This document shows, in pieces, positions 10,904 to 19,675 of a stretch of DNA of 64,000 nt (position 1 is the first letter of the stretch; each line of letters begins with the position of its first letter). The notes under the pieces are model-generated. The model had not been told where the DNA came from. It saw only the letters and a program-made list of their open reading frames with translations, and searched no databases. This DNA is from Sporolactobacillus mangiferae (GTDB lineage: Bacteria; Bacillota; Bacilli; Bacillales; Sporolactobacillaceae), in the NCBI RefSeq assembly GCF_023336505.1, contig NZ_JAMAST010000003.1, positions 124,001 to 188,000 on the forward strand. Reading direction: 5' to 3'. A program made the translations under genes and the position numbers.

Positions 10904-11348
10904 AAACCAGCCGGATCGTCGGACCCAACTGGCTAGAGTGATCATTTCCAAAAAACGAAACGTTCATCATTGCAAGGTAACCCATTAGATCAATGTTTTG
11001 CGTCCAATGGATCGACCAATGACATCTGCCCCTTAGAATACACACGTGCTTTTACATGTGCATCTGAAGAGACACAGTCCGGCATCAAACATAGACCTGT
11101 GCCCCTTGCCATCTGCACATGATGAAAAGTCCTTGCAAATAAGTTATGCATATTTAACCATCAAAACGATAGATTGTCAATAATCCCGCATGCCGCCTTC
11201 ACGGACAGGAGACCACCGGACTTCGTGACTTGCTGTCGAATTTTTTGCTTTCAATTTCGGCGGCCTTTTAAGATCATTCAGCCAAAAACGACAGAGGCTC
11301 GTTATGATGATTATCCGCCTTATAGTCTAAAAACAGATGTGTCACTTG
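10904..11348. other. gene-free gap
   Basis: About 445 bp between the repeat at 10806 and ywhD. One extended hairpin is visible near 11056-11119 (outer CATGTGC/GCACATG, inner CACAG/CTGTG). No family RNA motif, promoter or plausible ORF with a ribosome site was recognised. Confidence 0.4.
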
Positions 11349-11870
11349 TCACTCTTCGGCAAGCTGCTTCTTTAATTCCGGATTGGCGCGCGCCCATTGA
11401 TCTGGCGCTACGCTGATTAAAAAATCACGCAGCACTTTTTTCGATCCGGCATCCATCTCATCAAGAAGGACTTTGCCCTTAAGCGCTTTGTCCATTTTAT
11501 TGACGTGATCGGCAAGGATTTTGTAGCCGCGTTTGATGGCCCGATTAATAATCATCTGCGCGGCCGCGGCTCCGGCATATCGCGGTCCGTCTCTGGTGAT
11601 TTCCGTGTTCACCCAGACCAGCCAGTACGGCTTCCCGCCGCCCTGAAGGTCTTCTTTATTGGCGGAGAACCGAATTCTGCGTTCCACATCGCTGCGAGCG
11701 TGCATCGCGCCCATATCGACTTCGGCCGTACCTGCCTCCACATCGACGATGATCGGAGACATATTATCCAGATTGATGAGCCCCGCACCAAATCCGCCAT
11801 GTCCCTTGGTTGCGTCACCTTTAATGATATTAAACCCTGATTTTTTACCGTCCTGATGAAAAATATCCAA
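11349..11870 (-). CDS. ywhD: YwhD family protein
   Basis: 173 residues, the same size as B. subtilis YwhD. The sequence is soluble, without signal or membrane segments, and shows the family run FNIIKGDATKGHGGFGAGL (about 12-30), then NLDNMSPIIVDVE and a central KPYWLVWVNTEI segment. Function is unknown; the family is widespread in Bacillales. It lies in the neighbourhood of a pbpG-like gene as in Bacillus, which supports orthology. AAAGGGTGA precedes the ATG. Confidence 0.82.
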   Translation of the reverse strand: MDIFHQDGKKSGFNIIKGDATKGHGGFGAGLINLDNMSPIIVDVEAGTAEVDMGAMHARSDVERRIRFSANKEDLQGGGKPYWLVWVNTEITRDGPRYAGAAAAQMIINRAIKRGYKILADHVNKMDKALKGKVLLDEMDAGSKKVLRDFLISVAPDQWARANPELKKQLAEE

Positions 11871-12046
11871 AGCCCGTCACCCTTTCGATCGTGATCAAAA
11901 TCACTGCAGTTATTTTAACATAGCATTCAGATAAAAAATAATCTGCCGCCCTGCCATTTTCATTGAATCCTGCAAGCGGATCCTATAGACTCAAAAGTAA
12001 TCACATGAGCAATGTTCTGATTCTTAAGGAAATGCGGGGGAGCATC

Positions 12047-13255
12047 ATGCGCAAGACTGAATCATTCAGCATCAGCCACTTAATCGACCACGGGCATTTC
12101 GGCCTTGAATGTGAGCATTTACGTGTTGACAACAAGGGAAGACTGGCACTGACGCCTCATCCGCGCGCACTGGGGAATAAGCAGGCGAATCCGGAAATCA
12201 CGACTGACTTTTCCGAAAGCCAGCCGGAACTGATCACACCGGTCACCTCTTCAATATCCGAAATGCGCGCACACGCAAATCGTTTACTCACGGTGATCTT
12301 TAATGGCATTAGTGATGATGAACTGCTTTGGCCGCTCAGTTCGCCCCCCGTACCTCTCCCGCCGGATGAGCAGATCCCGATCGCCGATTTCGGCCCCGAA
12401 GGCAAGGATAAAAATGATTATCGAATCTATCTTTCCAAAAAATACGGGCGCAGGAAGCAGCTTTACTGTGGTGTGCATTTTAATTTCTCTTTTTCTGAAA
12501 ATCTGCTTGCCGGCGCAGAGAGACGCAGCCGATTTTATCTGAATCTTGCTGCGCATGCCATGCGTTACCGCTATTTTCTTGTCCATCTGCTTGCCGCAAG
12601 CCCCGAAACAATTGATTCCGTCAGTTACCGTTCTGCGCGGTTAAGCAGACATGGCTACAGGAACACAGAACCCGTTTATCCGGATTTTTCAAGTCCTGAA
12701 TCCTATATACATTCTCTTCAGCGTGCTGTCAGTGATGGTAAAATCGAAGGTCCTCGTGAGCTTTATCAGCTTGTTCGAATTAAAGGTGCGGGATTCGAAG
12801 ATCTTTCGAGCGCGCCGAACGCCAGCCGTATTGAGTTGCGTGTTCCTGACCTGAATCCGCTGTTTCTGCCTGGTATCAATCCACAGGATCTCTACCTGAT
12901 GCACCTCTACTTACTGTGGTGTGCCAGGCAGGAGCCAAGTCCATTTACCGAAGCAGACCAAAGACAGGCAGACGCACTGGCAGATGAGGCGTCCCTTCTT
13001 CACGCTTCCGATTCGTTCACACACAAAATGAATGAACGATTCCACGTGCTGCGTCTGTTTCTGCAAAAAAATAAATTGCCTGATGCATATGGTGAAGCAC
13101 TGAATGCGGCGGAGACACGCTGGCGCGATGTACGGCTCAGCTATCCAGCGCAAATCAGCGCTCAAACAGCCGCAGATCCTCTGATCGCGCTCAAATGGGC
13201 GAACCAGATGAAAAATGCTTATCTTCATCCCGCTCCCCATCCACAAGTGAAATAA
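12047..13255 (+). CDS. gshA: glutamate-cysteine ligase (GshA/GshF N-terminal type)
   Basis: 402 residues from ATG 12047, preceded by GGGGGAG; an earlier in-frame ATG at 11963 lacks a ribosome site. The N-terminal block GLECEHLRVDNKGRLALTPH, then PRALGNK and ITTDFSESQPELITPV, is diagnostic of the gamma-glutamylcysteine synthetase fold shared by GshA and the bifunctional GshF; GVHFNFSFSENLL follows (about 150-163). It would join glutamate and cysteine with ATP, the first step of glutathione synthesis. The protein ends after the ligase domain: there is no fused ATP-grasp glutathione synthetase and no gshB nearby, so whether the cell completes glutathione is open. Two small ORFs follow in the same direction. 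Confidence 0.87.
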   Translation: MRKTESFSISHLIDHGHFGLECEHLRVDNKGRLALTPHPRALGNKQANPEITTDFSESQPELITPVTSSISEMRAHANRLLTVIFNGISDDELLWPLSSPPVPLPPDEQIPIADFGPEGKDKNDYRIYLSKKYGRRKQLYCGVHFNFSFSENLLAGAERRSRFYLNLAAHAMRYRYFLVHLLAASPETIDSVSYRSARLSRHGYRNTEPVYPDFSSPESYIHSLQRAVSDGKIEGPRELYQLVRIKGAGFEDLSSAPNASRIELRVPDLNPLFLPGINPQDLYLMHLYLLWCARQEPSPFTEADQRQADALADEASLLHASDSFTHKMNERFHVLRLFLQKNKLPDAYGEALNAAETRWRDVRLSYPAQISAQTAADPLIALKWANQMKNAYLHPAPHPQVK

Positions 13256-13417
13256 GGGGGCGTGACCCGCATATTCCCAATCATGTAAAATTGCCGGGCT
13301 CTTATGTTATGATAGGAAGGATACAGCAGAACCGTTTTTTCATGTGCCGTTCTGCCATATGATACGAACATGACGATGGACAATGATCCTGTCTGGTTTT
13401 GGAGGATTTGAGCGCGG

Positions 13418-13648
13418 ATGATCTTGGTCAGATGCATTAAGAACGTATACGGAGAAGCAGTCGGCATACCATCCGAGCTTATGGATGTGCATCTGCTTTT
13501 TAAGGTGAATCATTTTTACATTGCGGACCAGGACAATGAAGGGCATTTAGTCACGCAGGATGAAGAAGGAGAGCCGCACATTATCGCGGACAGCAATGAA
13601 ATTCTTCAAGGTGATTCATGGTTCCATGAGCATTTTATGCTTTTATAG
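13418..13648 (+). CDS. small hypothetical protein
   Basis: 76 residues, acidic (MILVRCIKNVYGEAVGIPSE at the start), without membrane segment or motif that I recognise. GGAGG stands 12 nt before ATG, a rather long spacing. It lies 49 bp before the PC4-like gene in the same orientation, so they may be co-transcribed. Codon use resembles that of its neighbours. Probably a real small gene on spacing and context; no function proposed. Confidence 0.55.
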   Translation: MILVRCIKNVYGEAVGIPSELMDVHLLFKVNHFYIADQDNEGHLVTQDEEGEPHIIADSNEILQGDSWFHEHFMLL

Positions 13649-13696
13649 TGCGCAGCACGATACGCGCAAGCATCCCGGAAAGGAGGATACGGTCCA

Positions 13697-13924
13697 ATGA
13701 GCAGTATCAGTTATGAAATAGTTAAGAAGCTGGGCACACTGGGCGAATCATCATCCGGCTGGACGAAACAATTAAATCTTATCAGCTGGAGCGGCCGCGC
13801 GCCAAAATACGATCTGAGAGACTGGTCTCCGGGCGGAGAGAAAATGGGTAAAGGGGTAACGCTCAGTTTAGACGATCTGAAAAAACTGAAGCAGTTGCTG
13901 AATCAGCTTGATGAGCTGAATTGA
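13697..13924 (+). CDS. PC4/YdbC-like single-stranded DNA-binding protein
   Basis: 75 residues. The stretch NLISWSGRAPKYDLRDWSPG followed by EKMGKGVTLSLDDLKKLKQL is the compact PC4/Sub1-type fold known from Lactococcus YdbC: a beta-sheet with a conserved W-x-G-R-x-P-KYDLR core and a C-terminal dimerisation helix (about 56-75). Such proteins bind single-stranded DNA and are linked to transcription or repair. AAAGGAGGATACGGTCCA precedes the ATG, and a strong terminator follows the stop by about 10 bp, so this ends a transcript. Confidence 0.85.
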   Translation: MSSISYEIVKKLGTLGESSSGWTKQLNLISWSGRAPKYDLRDWSPGGEKMGKGVTLSLDDLKKLKQLLNQLDELN

Positions 13925-13932
13925 AAAAGATA

Positions 13933-13970
13933 TGGCAGGCGGGGCGGCCCACAACCGTCTGCCTGTTTTT
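13933..13970 (+). terminator. terminator after the PC4-like gene
   Basis: Stem GGCAGGCGG (13934-13942) with CCGTCTGCC (13955-13963, one G-T pair), followed by GTTTTTTC. Confidence 0.88.
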
Positions 13971-13991
13971 TCAAGCCAGAACAAGCATGAA

Positions 13992-14513
13992 TCAGCGGGA
14001 GGCCGGTGACTCAATTGATTGAAGCCTGCATATCTCTTCGATAAAAGCAAGCGCTCGCGTCAGCTCGCTGCTGGTGATTTCTTTCTCCAGTACCAGCACT
14101 TTCTCGATTGCTGCGTCGTGAGAAAGGTGATCAAAGTATAAAAGTATGGTCACACACTCAAGAAAGTGGATACTCTGGCCGACCACACACTGCATCAGCC
14201 TGCTCACATTCGGAAGCACGTCCTTGTAATGAGACAGGAAGTCCCGCCCCGCTTCTGAAATACGGTATACGCACGGATCATCTGTCTGTTCCTCATTTTC
14301 ACGGTCTTCAATTAAAAAGCCGAAATCACATAGTTCTTCAAGCTGGACGGACAGTTCTTCCGAATAAGGACCGCGAAAGTGAAAATGAAAAATCTGATGA
14401 AAAGGGTACCCAAGCTTCTGAAAGATGTAAATGGCTTTCTGGAGTTTCTTTCTTCCAATGGTTTCACCATTCTGATGAATAAGTGCAGCAACTTTTGCAT
14501 GGTCTTCCAGCAT
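13992..14513 (-). CDS. ywgA: YwgA family protein
   Basis: 173 residues. The start MLEDHAKVAALIHQNGETIG then RKKLQKAIYIFQKLGYPF matches the YwgA family of Bacillales, predicted helical DNA-binding-like or regulatory proteins with no proven role. It lies immediately downstream of ywfO (gap about 150 bp), the same pair as in Bacillus. GGGGGAT stands just before the start. No membrane segment or catalytic motif was seen. Confidence 0.8.
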   Translation of the reverse strand: MLEDHAKVAALIHQNGETIGRKKLQKAIYIFQKLGYPFHQIFHFHFRGPYSEELSVQLEELCDFGFLIEDRENEEQTDDPCVYRISEAGRDFLSHYKDVLPNVSRLMQCVVGQSIHFLECVTILLYFDHLSHDAAIEKVLVLEKEITSSELTRALAFIEEICRLQSIESPASR

Positions 14514-14660
14514 GTATCTCTATCCCCCAAAAATGAACTGACTTTTTTCTCGTTTTATATTGCCCTGATTGGCTGAAATGTCAGGCGAAAAATCCGTGTT
14601 TTTCACAAATGAACCCGTATGATAACAGAAGGATGCCTGAACAAAGTTCCTGTGCATGGC

Positions 14661-15953
14661 TCAGATACCAAGCAGTCTTTGAATATCTTTCTGATGCGGT
14701 GAATGTTTCGGCAGGTCAAGAATCCGGTCCTTCGGATAATACAGCTTACAATCCGTCCGGCGCATACCGGTAATCGAGCCGACAACATCCGATTCCTGTG
14801 ACAGTTCATGAAGCGTTCCGTCAGGCATCAGCAATTGAATGGGCTGGCGCTCGCCCTCTTCGCCCGGCCGGTACAGGTCATAGGGCGAATTCGATGACGA
14901 ATCGATCTCCAGATAGTACTTTGGATCAATGCCGGCGGCTTGAAAAGATTCAGAGAGCCGGTCCTTTGCATCAAGCAGCGCCGGAGTGAACTCGACATAT
15001 TTAAAAAGCCGGCGATTCATGAACCGGTAACACAAATCGCTGAGAATCGGATCAGCTTCCTCCTGCCACACTTGAAAAAAGTAAAGAATGACAGACTCAT
15101 CCAGTTTCAGATAATCATGGAGCGTAATCTTGCCGTTAAAAATTTTAAGCAACGGATGCGGCAGATATTTGAAACGGAATCCCTGCTGATAGAGATCCTT
15201 CGCTCGGTGAAGAATCTGAGTAAGGATCACTTCGGCACTGCGCGTCACCGGATGAAAATACACCTGCCAGTACATCTGATAGCGGCTCATAATATAATCT
15301 TCGACGGCATGCATGCCCGACAGTTTAAACACGATCTGATCATCCCGCGTCCTCATCACACGCCAAATACGTTCCATATCAAAATGACCGTAGCTGACAC
15401 CAGTGAAATAAGCATCCCGCAGCAGATAATCCATACGATCCGCGTCAATCTGGCTGGAAATCAGGCTGACGACAAGGCGATTCGGATACGTTTTTCCGAT
15501 CACATCTGCAACCCTTTGCGCGAAACCGCTGCCCTGCTTTTCCAGAATACGATGAATTTCAGTATCACCGAGAATGATTTTTTGCGTATACTCTTCGTGA
15601 TTCGTACCGAATACTTTTTCAAATGAATGCGAAAAGGGTCCGTGTCCGACATCGTGCAGCAATGCGGCACAGAGCGTAATCATGGTCTCCGAATCATCCC
15701 AGTGATTTCTGTACTTAAAAATATCGATCACACGCCGCGCGATTTCATATACGCCGAGCGAATGACCGAAGCGGCTGTGTTCGGCGCCATGAAAAGTCAG
15801 ATAAGTCGTACCCAGCTGGCGGATCCTTCTCAGTCGCTGAAACTCCGGTGCGCCGATTAAATCCCAGATCAGGCGATCACGGACATGAATATAGCGATGC
15901 ACCGGATCCTTAAAGACTTTCTCCTCATTCAACTTCTGAAATGACCGGGTCAA
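14661..15953 (-). CDS. ywfO: HD-domain phosphohydrolase YwfO
   Basis: 430 residues. The HD metal-binding signature is split as HSRFGHSLGVYEIARRVID (about 59-77) and LLHDVGHGPFSHSFE (about 93-107), followed by QIDADRMDYLLRDAYFTGVS. This is the dGTPase-like HD superfamily; the characterised Enterococcus and Bacillus relatives are nucleotide-regulated dNTP triphosphohydrolases. Start is TTG at 15953 with GAGGGG about 10 nt upstream; a nearby ATG at 15960 is out of frame. Next gene downstream is ywgA, the Bacillus order. Confidence 0.92.
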   Translation of the reverse strand: MTRSFQKLNEEKVFKDPVHRYIHVRDRLIWDLIGAPEFQRLRRIRQLGTTYLTFHGAEHSRFGHSLGVYEIARRVIDIFKYRNHWDDSETMITLCAALLHDVGHGPFSHSFEKVFGTNHEEYTQKIILGDTEIHRILEKQGSGFAQRVADVIGKTYPNRLVVSLISSQIDADRMDYLLRDAYFTGVSYGHFDMERIWRVMRTRDDQIVFKLSGMHAVEDYIMSRYQMYWQVYFHPVTRSAEVILTQILHRAKDLYQQGFRFKYLPHPLLKIFNGKITLHDYLKLDESVILYFFQVWQEEADPILSDLCYRFMNRRLFKYVEFTPALLDAKDRLSESFQAAGIDPKYYLEIDSSSNSPYDLYRPGEEGERQPIQLLMPDGTLHELSQESDVVGSITGMRRTDCKLYYPKDRILDLPKHSPHQKDIQRLLGI

Positions 15954-16066
15954 TACGCATCATCCCCTCGGTCTGTAAAGCCCGTTTTCTTTTCCGTATT
16001 TTTTCGTGGCCTGCGTTTTATTATAACTTTATTGACTGAAAAATGAAAATGAATTTTGTTGCTGGA

Positions 16067-16867
16067 TCAACGGCTGATCGGTCCACCTTCATCCGCCATC
16101 CGCTTACGATTTTTAAAATATACCGGCACCAGATCGTACTCTCTTGCCATCGCTGCACCAAGTACATATTTTACACCGATTGTATCTGGAACATGGTTGT
16201 CGCCGCCAATCGTCACATACCGGCCGCCCAGTTCGTGGTATCGGCGGACAATGCTTTCAAATCCTTCACGGAAGGGCGGCTGATCAAGCAGGCGGAGATT
16301 AATCTCAAGACAAATGTCGTTCTCAATTAATGTGCAGAGAAAGTTGTCAATAAGAAACGGAAAATCTTCGTAACGAAGCACATTATCCAAATAGGTCAGA
16401 TAGCGGCATGGATAATCGATGTGAGCGAATGTGTCGATATATGGATTCTGGTGAACCGTGTGTTCGGCATAGATCAGATATTGTGTAAAAAAATCTTTTT
16501 TGCTGAGGAAATTCTTGCCCCGATCTGTATACATGTCAAAGTCCTGCAGATTATGTACGGAGCCGATCACCATATCAAAGGGATGATTCTCGATAATCGC
16601 GCGGTTGCGCGCAACATATTCGGGACGATCATCCAGACCAAGTTCAATACCGAGGAGCAGATGATCATTTCTAAATGCGGCGTACGTTTCAAAATAGTGA
16701 TCTATATCAAACGTGACCGGCGATCCATCCTCCTGGCGTTCATTAAGGTCGCAATGTTCCGTAATGATGAGATTCATGGAATAGCCGGCAGCTGCCTTCA
16801 AAGCATCCTGTAAGCTCATATCGGCATCAAAAGAAAATTGTGTATGATTATGTGTGTCAAAGACCAT
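16067..16867 (-). CDS. PHP-domain phosphoesterase (histidinol-phosphatase-like)
   Basis: 266 residues from ATG 16867, with GGGAGGG 9 nt upstream. PHP metal-binding motifs appear in order: DTHNHTQFSFDA (N-terminal), TEHCDLNE, the conserved Glu in GIELGLDDRPEY, IGSVHN, FAHIDYPCRYL and GGDNHVPDTIG. The family includes HisJ-type histidinol-phosphate phosphatase, tyrosine-protein phosphatases and 5'-3' nucleases. No his genes lie nearby, so the substrate remains open. Confidence 0.82.
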   Translation of the reverse strand: MVFDTHNHTQFSFDADMSLQDALKAAAGYSMNLIITEHCDLNERQEDGSPVTFDIDHYFETYAAFRNDHLLLGIELGLDDRPEYVARNRAIIENHPFDMVIGSVHNLQDFDMYTDRGKNFLSKKDFFTQYLIYAEHTVHQNPYIDTFAHIDYPCRYLTYLDNVLRYEDFPFLIDNFLCTLIENDICLEINLRLLDQPPFREGFESIVRRYHELGGRYVTIGGDNHVPDTIGVKYVLGAAMAREYDLVPVYFKNRKRMADEGGPISR

Positions 16868-16918
16868 GCTGATCCGTCCCTCCCAAAAGCCATTCAATCT
16901 AAACGGCCTTTTTTACAA

Positions 16919-17062
16919 GATAAGAAAGTATATGATTTTCCTCGATAACAAACCAAGAAACAGCATCATGTCTAAGCATCGAAGCGAAGGTGTGAGACAC
17001 ACGCGGCAAGCGAGCAGCCGCAGTGCCAAGGCAACCTAAAGGCATAAATCAATAAATCATGA
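16919..17062 (-). repeat. dispersed intergenic repeat, family 2, copy i
   Basis: On the minus strand it contains ATTGATTTATGCCTTT and CTGCGGCTGCTCGCTTGCCG, then TCGATGCTTAGAC, and ends CATATACTTTCTTATC. The same core recurs at 62936 and, more loosely, at 20927, 23990, 24215 and 53241. Confidence 0.7.
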
Positions 17063-17362
17063 TAGAAAAAGAATTTTTAATCAAAGAACTTTCGCTAAGT
17101 ACGCATACGTCCTGCACGCAATGCTATTTAAGCATATTCATTGGGTAATGCCGGCGTATAGCTTCATGCCCGTGCTTCCAGTATAAAATCAATTGCTCAT
17201 TGAAACAATGATCGAATAGTAAGATCGCGTTTCTAAGTAAAATTTAATTGCTCTTCTGAGGCAGTGTGCGGGCCAGCGGAACCACGCTGATTTCAGATTG
17301 CCTGAAGATACGCACACGGCAAGCGGACACTGGGCAATAAACGATTAATTTCAAAATGGCGG
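17063..17362. other. gene-free gap upstream of the ilvD promoter
   Basis: About 300 bp. No ORF with a ribosome site, no known RNA motif and no repeat copy was recognised. Confidence 0.4.
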
Positions 17363-17391
17363 TTGACGAAGCGTGCAGCGCGTGTTATATT
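17363..17391 (+). promoter_or_regulatory. vegetative promoter of the ilvD leader
   Basis: TTGACG (17363-17368) and TATATT (17386-17391) are separated by exactly 17 bp, a near-consensus sigma-A promoter. Transcription should begin near 17398, placing the leader peptide ATG about 38 nt into the RNA. Confidence 0.75.
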
Positions 17392-17435
17392 TTGACTTAC
17401 CAAATTTCTTTATTTTAGTGACGAGGCTGATCAAT

Positions 17436-17477
17436 ATGTCTTTTTACTCCCACTCACGAGTCTTGATTATTATCTAG
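17436..17477 (+). CDS. ilvD leader peptide MSFYSHSRVLIII
   Basis: Thirteen codons ending TAG. The last five sense codons are GTC TTG ATT ATT ATC (Val-Leu-Ile-Ile-Ile), all branched-chain amino acids, the end products of the pathway that the next gene serves. CGAGG stands 9 nt before ATG. Codons 4-8 overlap the left arm of the attenuator stem (17447-17458), so a ribosome paused on the Val/Leu/Ile codons would cover that arm. This is the arrangement of classical amino-acid attenuation. Translation is inferred, not shown. Confidence 0.72.
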   Translation: MSFYSHSRVLIII

Positions 17478-17581
17478 GACCCTGGCAATCGCTGAAAAAT
17501 TTAACGATTGTCCGGGTCCTCCTTAGCGTGAGTGGGAGCCGGACAAAAACTCCCATTCTTTTATGAATGGGAGTTTTTTTA
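17447..17581 (+). promoter_or_regulatory. transcription attenuator of ilvD with competing stems
   Basis: Four segments can be drawn. Segment 1 (17447-17458) pairs perfectly over 12 bp with segment 2 (17527-17538). Between them stands a separate 15-16 bp hairpin (17476-17491 with 17505-17520). Segment 3 (17548-17558) pairs with segment 4 (17565-17575), followed by TTTTTTT: an intrinsic terminator. Segment 2 (17531-17538) can instead pair with segment 3 (17550-17557) over 8 bp, blocking the terminator. Thus 1:2 plus 3:4 would be OFF, and 2:3 would be ON when a stalled ribosome covers segment 1. Confidence 0.75.
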
Positions 17582-17583
17582 TA

Positions 17584-17823
17584 CATGCGATGACGCCTTC
17601 GTCCGCGCTAAGGATTTGCCAATCATTTTCTAATTCCGATTGCATGTAGCTACCTGCAATTCAGCCCGGCATGAAAAATCAGACTTTTCATGCCTTTCAG
17701 CCATCTGAAAGGTGCGCGGTATTGGTGAATCAAAGAGAATGCGTACTCTCTTTATTTCATCAATACGGCGGAAGACGAGCCAATTCCAGCCACTAAAAAC
17801 AAAAACAGAAAGGATGAGCAGAA
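17584..17823 (+). promoter_or_regulatory. further structured leader between attenuator and ilvD
   Basis: After the terminator come three more hairpins. The first is a 10-bp stem (17668-17677 with 17685-17694). The second is an 8-bp stem overlapping its right arm (17693-17700 with 17705-17712). The third is a long one (17719-17729 with 17756-17766, inner AAAGAGA/TCTCTTT). None has a T run. It is not a T-box: there is no AGGGTGGNACCGCG bulge sequence. Confidence 0.45.
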
Positions 17824-19560
17824 TTGAGGAGTGATGAAATCAAAAAAGGCACGGACCGTGCGCCTGCCCGCAGCCTGCTTCGGGCAACCGGTATCGTAAA
17901 AAGCGAAGAAGACATGCATAAGCCTTTCATTGCTGTATGCAATTCATACGTTGATATTGTCCCCGGTCATGTTCATTTGCGCGAGCTCGCGGATGTTGCG
18001 AAAAAAGCGATCCGTGAAGCTGGCGGCATTCCGTTCGAATTCAATACGATCGGTGTTGATGACGGGATAGCCATGGGGCATATCGGCATGCGTTACTCGC
18101 TGCCGAGCCGCGAATTGATTGCTGACGCAGCCGAAACGATGATCAATGCCCACTGGTTTGACGGTGTATTCTATATTCCGAACTGTGATAAAATTACGCC
18201 GGGCATGATGTTGGCTGCAGTCCGTACCAATGTTCCCGCTATCTTCTGTTCCGGCGGTCCAATGAAAGCCGGGCTGTCTGCACAGGGAAAAGCACTCACA
18301 CTGTCTTCCGTATTTGAAAGTGTCGGTGCTTTTAAAGAGGGGAGGATCACTAAAGAGCAGTTTCTTGACATTGAAGCCTCTGCCTGTCCGACCTGCGGCT
18401 CATGCGCCGGTATGTTTACGGCAAACTCGATGAACTGCCTCATGGAAATGCTTGGGCTCGCACTCCCCGGCAACGGAACCGCGCTTGCTGTTTCCGAGGA
18501 AAGACGAAGCCTTGTCCGTCAGTCGGCTTTCAAGCTGATGGATCTTATTCAACAGAACATCCGCCCGCGCGACATCATCACCCCTGAAGCCATTGATGAT
18601 GCATTTGCACTGGATATGGCCATGGGCGGATCGACTAACACTGTGCTCCATATGCTGGCTCTTGCATCGGAAGCCGGTATCGACTATGACCTCAACCGTA
18701 TCAACGCAGTCGCAAAAAAAGTTCCCTATCTGGCCAAAATCGCACCAAGTTCCGCTTTCTCAATGGAGGATGTGCATCAAGCGGGCGGCATCTCCGCAAT
18801 TATCAAGTCACTTGCTGATATGGGTGGACTCATCCATCCGGAACGGATCACCGTTTCAGGACGCACCATTAAAGAAAACGTTGCCCACGCGTCAATTAAG
18901 AATCCAAAGGTTATCCATCCGCTGAAGCACGCTTACAGTCAAACCGGTGGCCTGTCCGTTCTGTTTGGCAACATCGCGCCAAAAGGGGCGGTCATCAAGG
19001 TGGGCGGTGTGGACGCTTCCGTAAAAACATTCACAGGGAAAGCCATCTGCTTTAATTCTCATGATGAAGCTGTTGCGGCGATTGACAACCATACCGTGCA
19101 CAAAGGGCATGTTGTTGTGATCCGTTATGAAGGACCAAAAGGCGGACCAGGTATGCCGGAAATGCTGGCACCGACCTCATCCATTGTCGGACGCGGCCTG
19201 GGTAAGGATGTCGCTCTTGTTACCGACGGTCGATTCTCCGGCGCAACACGCGGTATCTCTGTTGGCCATGTCTCTCCGGAAGCGGCCGCCGGCGGTCCGA
19301 TTGCGCTTGTCAAAGACGGCGATGCGATAACCATTGATCTGCTCAACCGCACAATCCATCTTAACGTCAGCGATGCAGAACTGGCCGAGCGCAGAAAAGC
19401 ATTGAAACCATTTGTTCCCAAAGTGCGCAACGGCTACCTTGCACGTTATGCCGCACTCGTCACTTCAGCACATACAGGCGGCGTCATGCGCCTCCCGGAC
19501 ATGGCTGCCGAAACAGAAAACCAAAATGATACAAAAGAGAAGAGTCCGATCCATCAATAA
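17824..19560 (+). CDS. ilvD: dihydroxy-acid dehydratase
   Basis: 578 residues from TTG 17824, with AAAGGATGAGCAGAA in front; the conserved N-terminus [20 protein letters not shown] fits this start. Iron-sulfur cysteines are visible in NCDKITPGM and [19 protein letters not shown]. Further blocks are GGSTNTVLH and the C-terminal [19 protein letters not shown]. The enzyme dehydrates dihydroxyisovalerate and dihydroxymethylvalerate to the 2-keto acids that become valine, leucine, isoleucine and pantothenate. It stands apart from other ilv/leu genes here and is preceded by its own attenuator. A BASS-type transporter gene follows 115 bp downstream. Confidence 0.97.
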   Translation: MRSDEIKKGTDRAPARSLLRATGIVKSEEDMHKPFIAVCNSYVDIVPGHVHLRELADVAKKAIREAGGIPFEFNTIGVDDGIAMGHIGMRYSLPSRELIADAAETMINAHWFDGVFYIPNCDKITPGMMLAAVRTNVPAIFCSGGPMKAGLSAQGKALTLSSVFESVGAFKEGRITKEQFLDIEASACPTCGSCAGMFTANSMNCLMEMLGLALPGNGTALAVSEERRSLVRQSAFKLMDLIQQNIRPRDIITPEAIDDAFALDMAMGGSTNTVLHMLALASEAGIDYDLNRINAVAKKVPYLAKIAPSSAFSMEDVHQAGGISAIIKSLADMGGLIHPERITVSGRTIKENVAHASIKNPKVIHPLKHAYSQTGGLSVLFGNIAPKGAVIKVGGVDASVKTFTGKAICFNSHDEAVAAIDNHTVHKGHVVVIRYEGPKGGPGMPEMLAPTSSIVGRGLGKDVALVTDGRFSGATRGISVGHVSPEAAAGGPIALVKDGDAITIDLLNRTIHLNVSDAELAERRKALKPFVPKVRNGYLARYAALVTSAHTGGVMRLPDMAAETENQNDTKEKSPIHQ

Positions 19561-19675
19561 GTCGGGGGTTAATCACAAATAGAGGCATACACAGACAGAT
19601 AGATAATAGAAAAAATCAGAGAGATAAAGAGAAAAAGAAACAGAATGATTGAAAACGGAAAGGATGTTTTAATAA

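Noticed and set aside
17690-17730. T-box leader of ilvD (GAAAGGTGCGCGGTATTGG looks like the T-box bulge)
   Set aside because: The conserved AGGGTGGNACCGCG is not matched, no specifier hairpin is visible, and no terminator follows. The leader peptide model explains the upstream region better.
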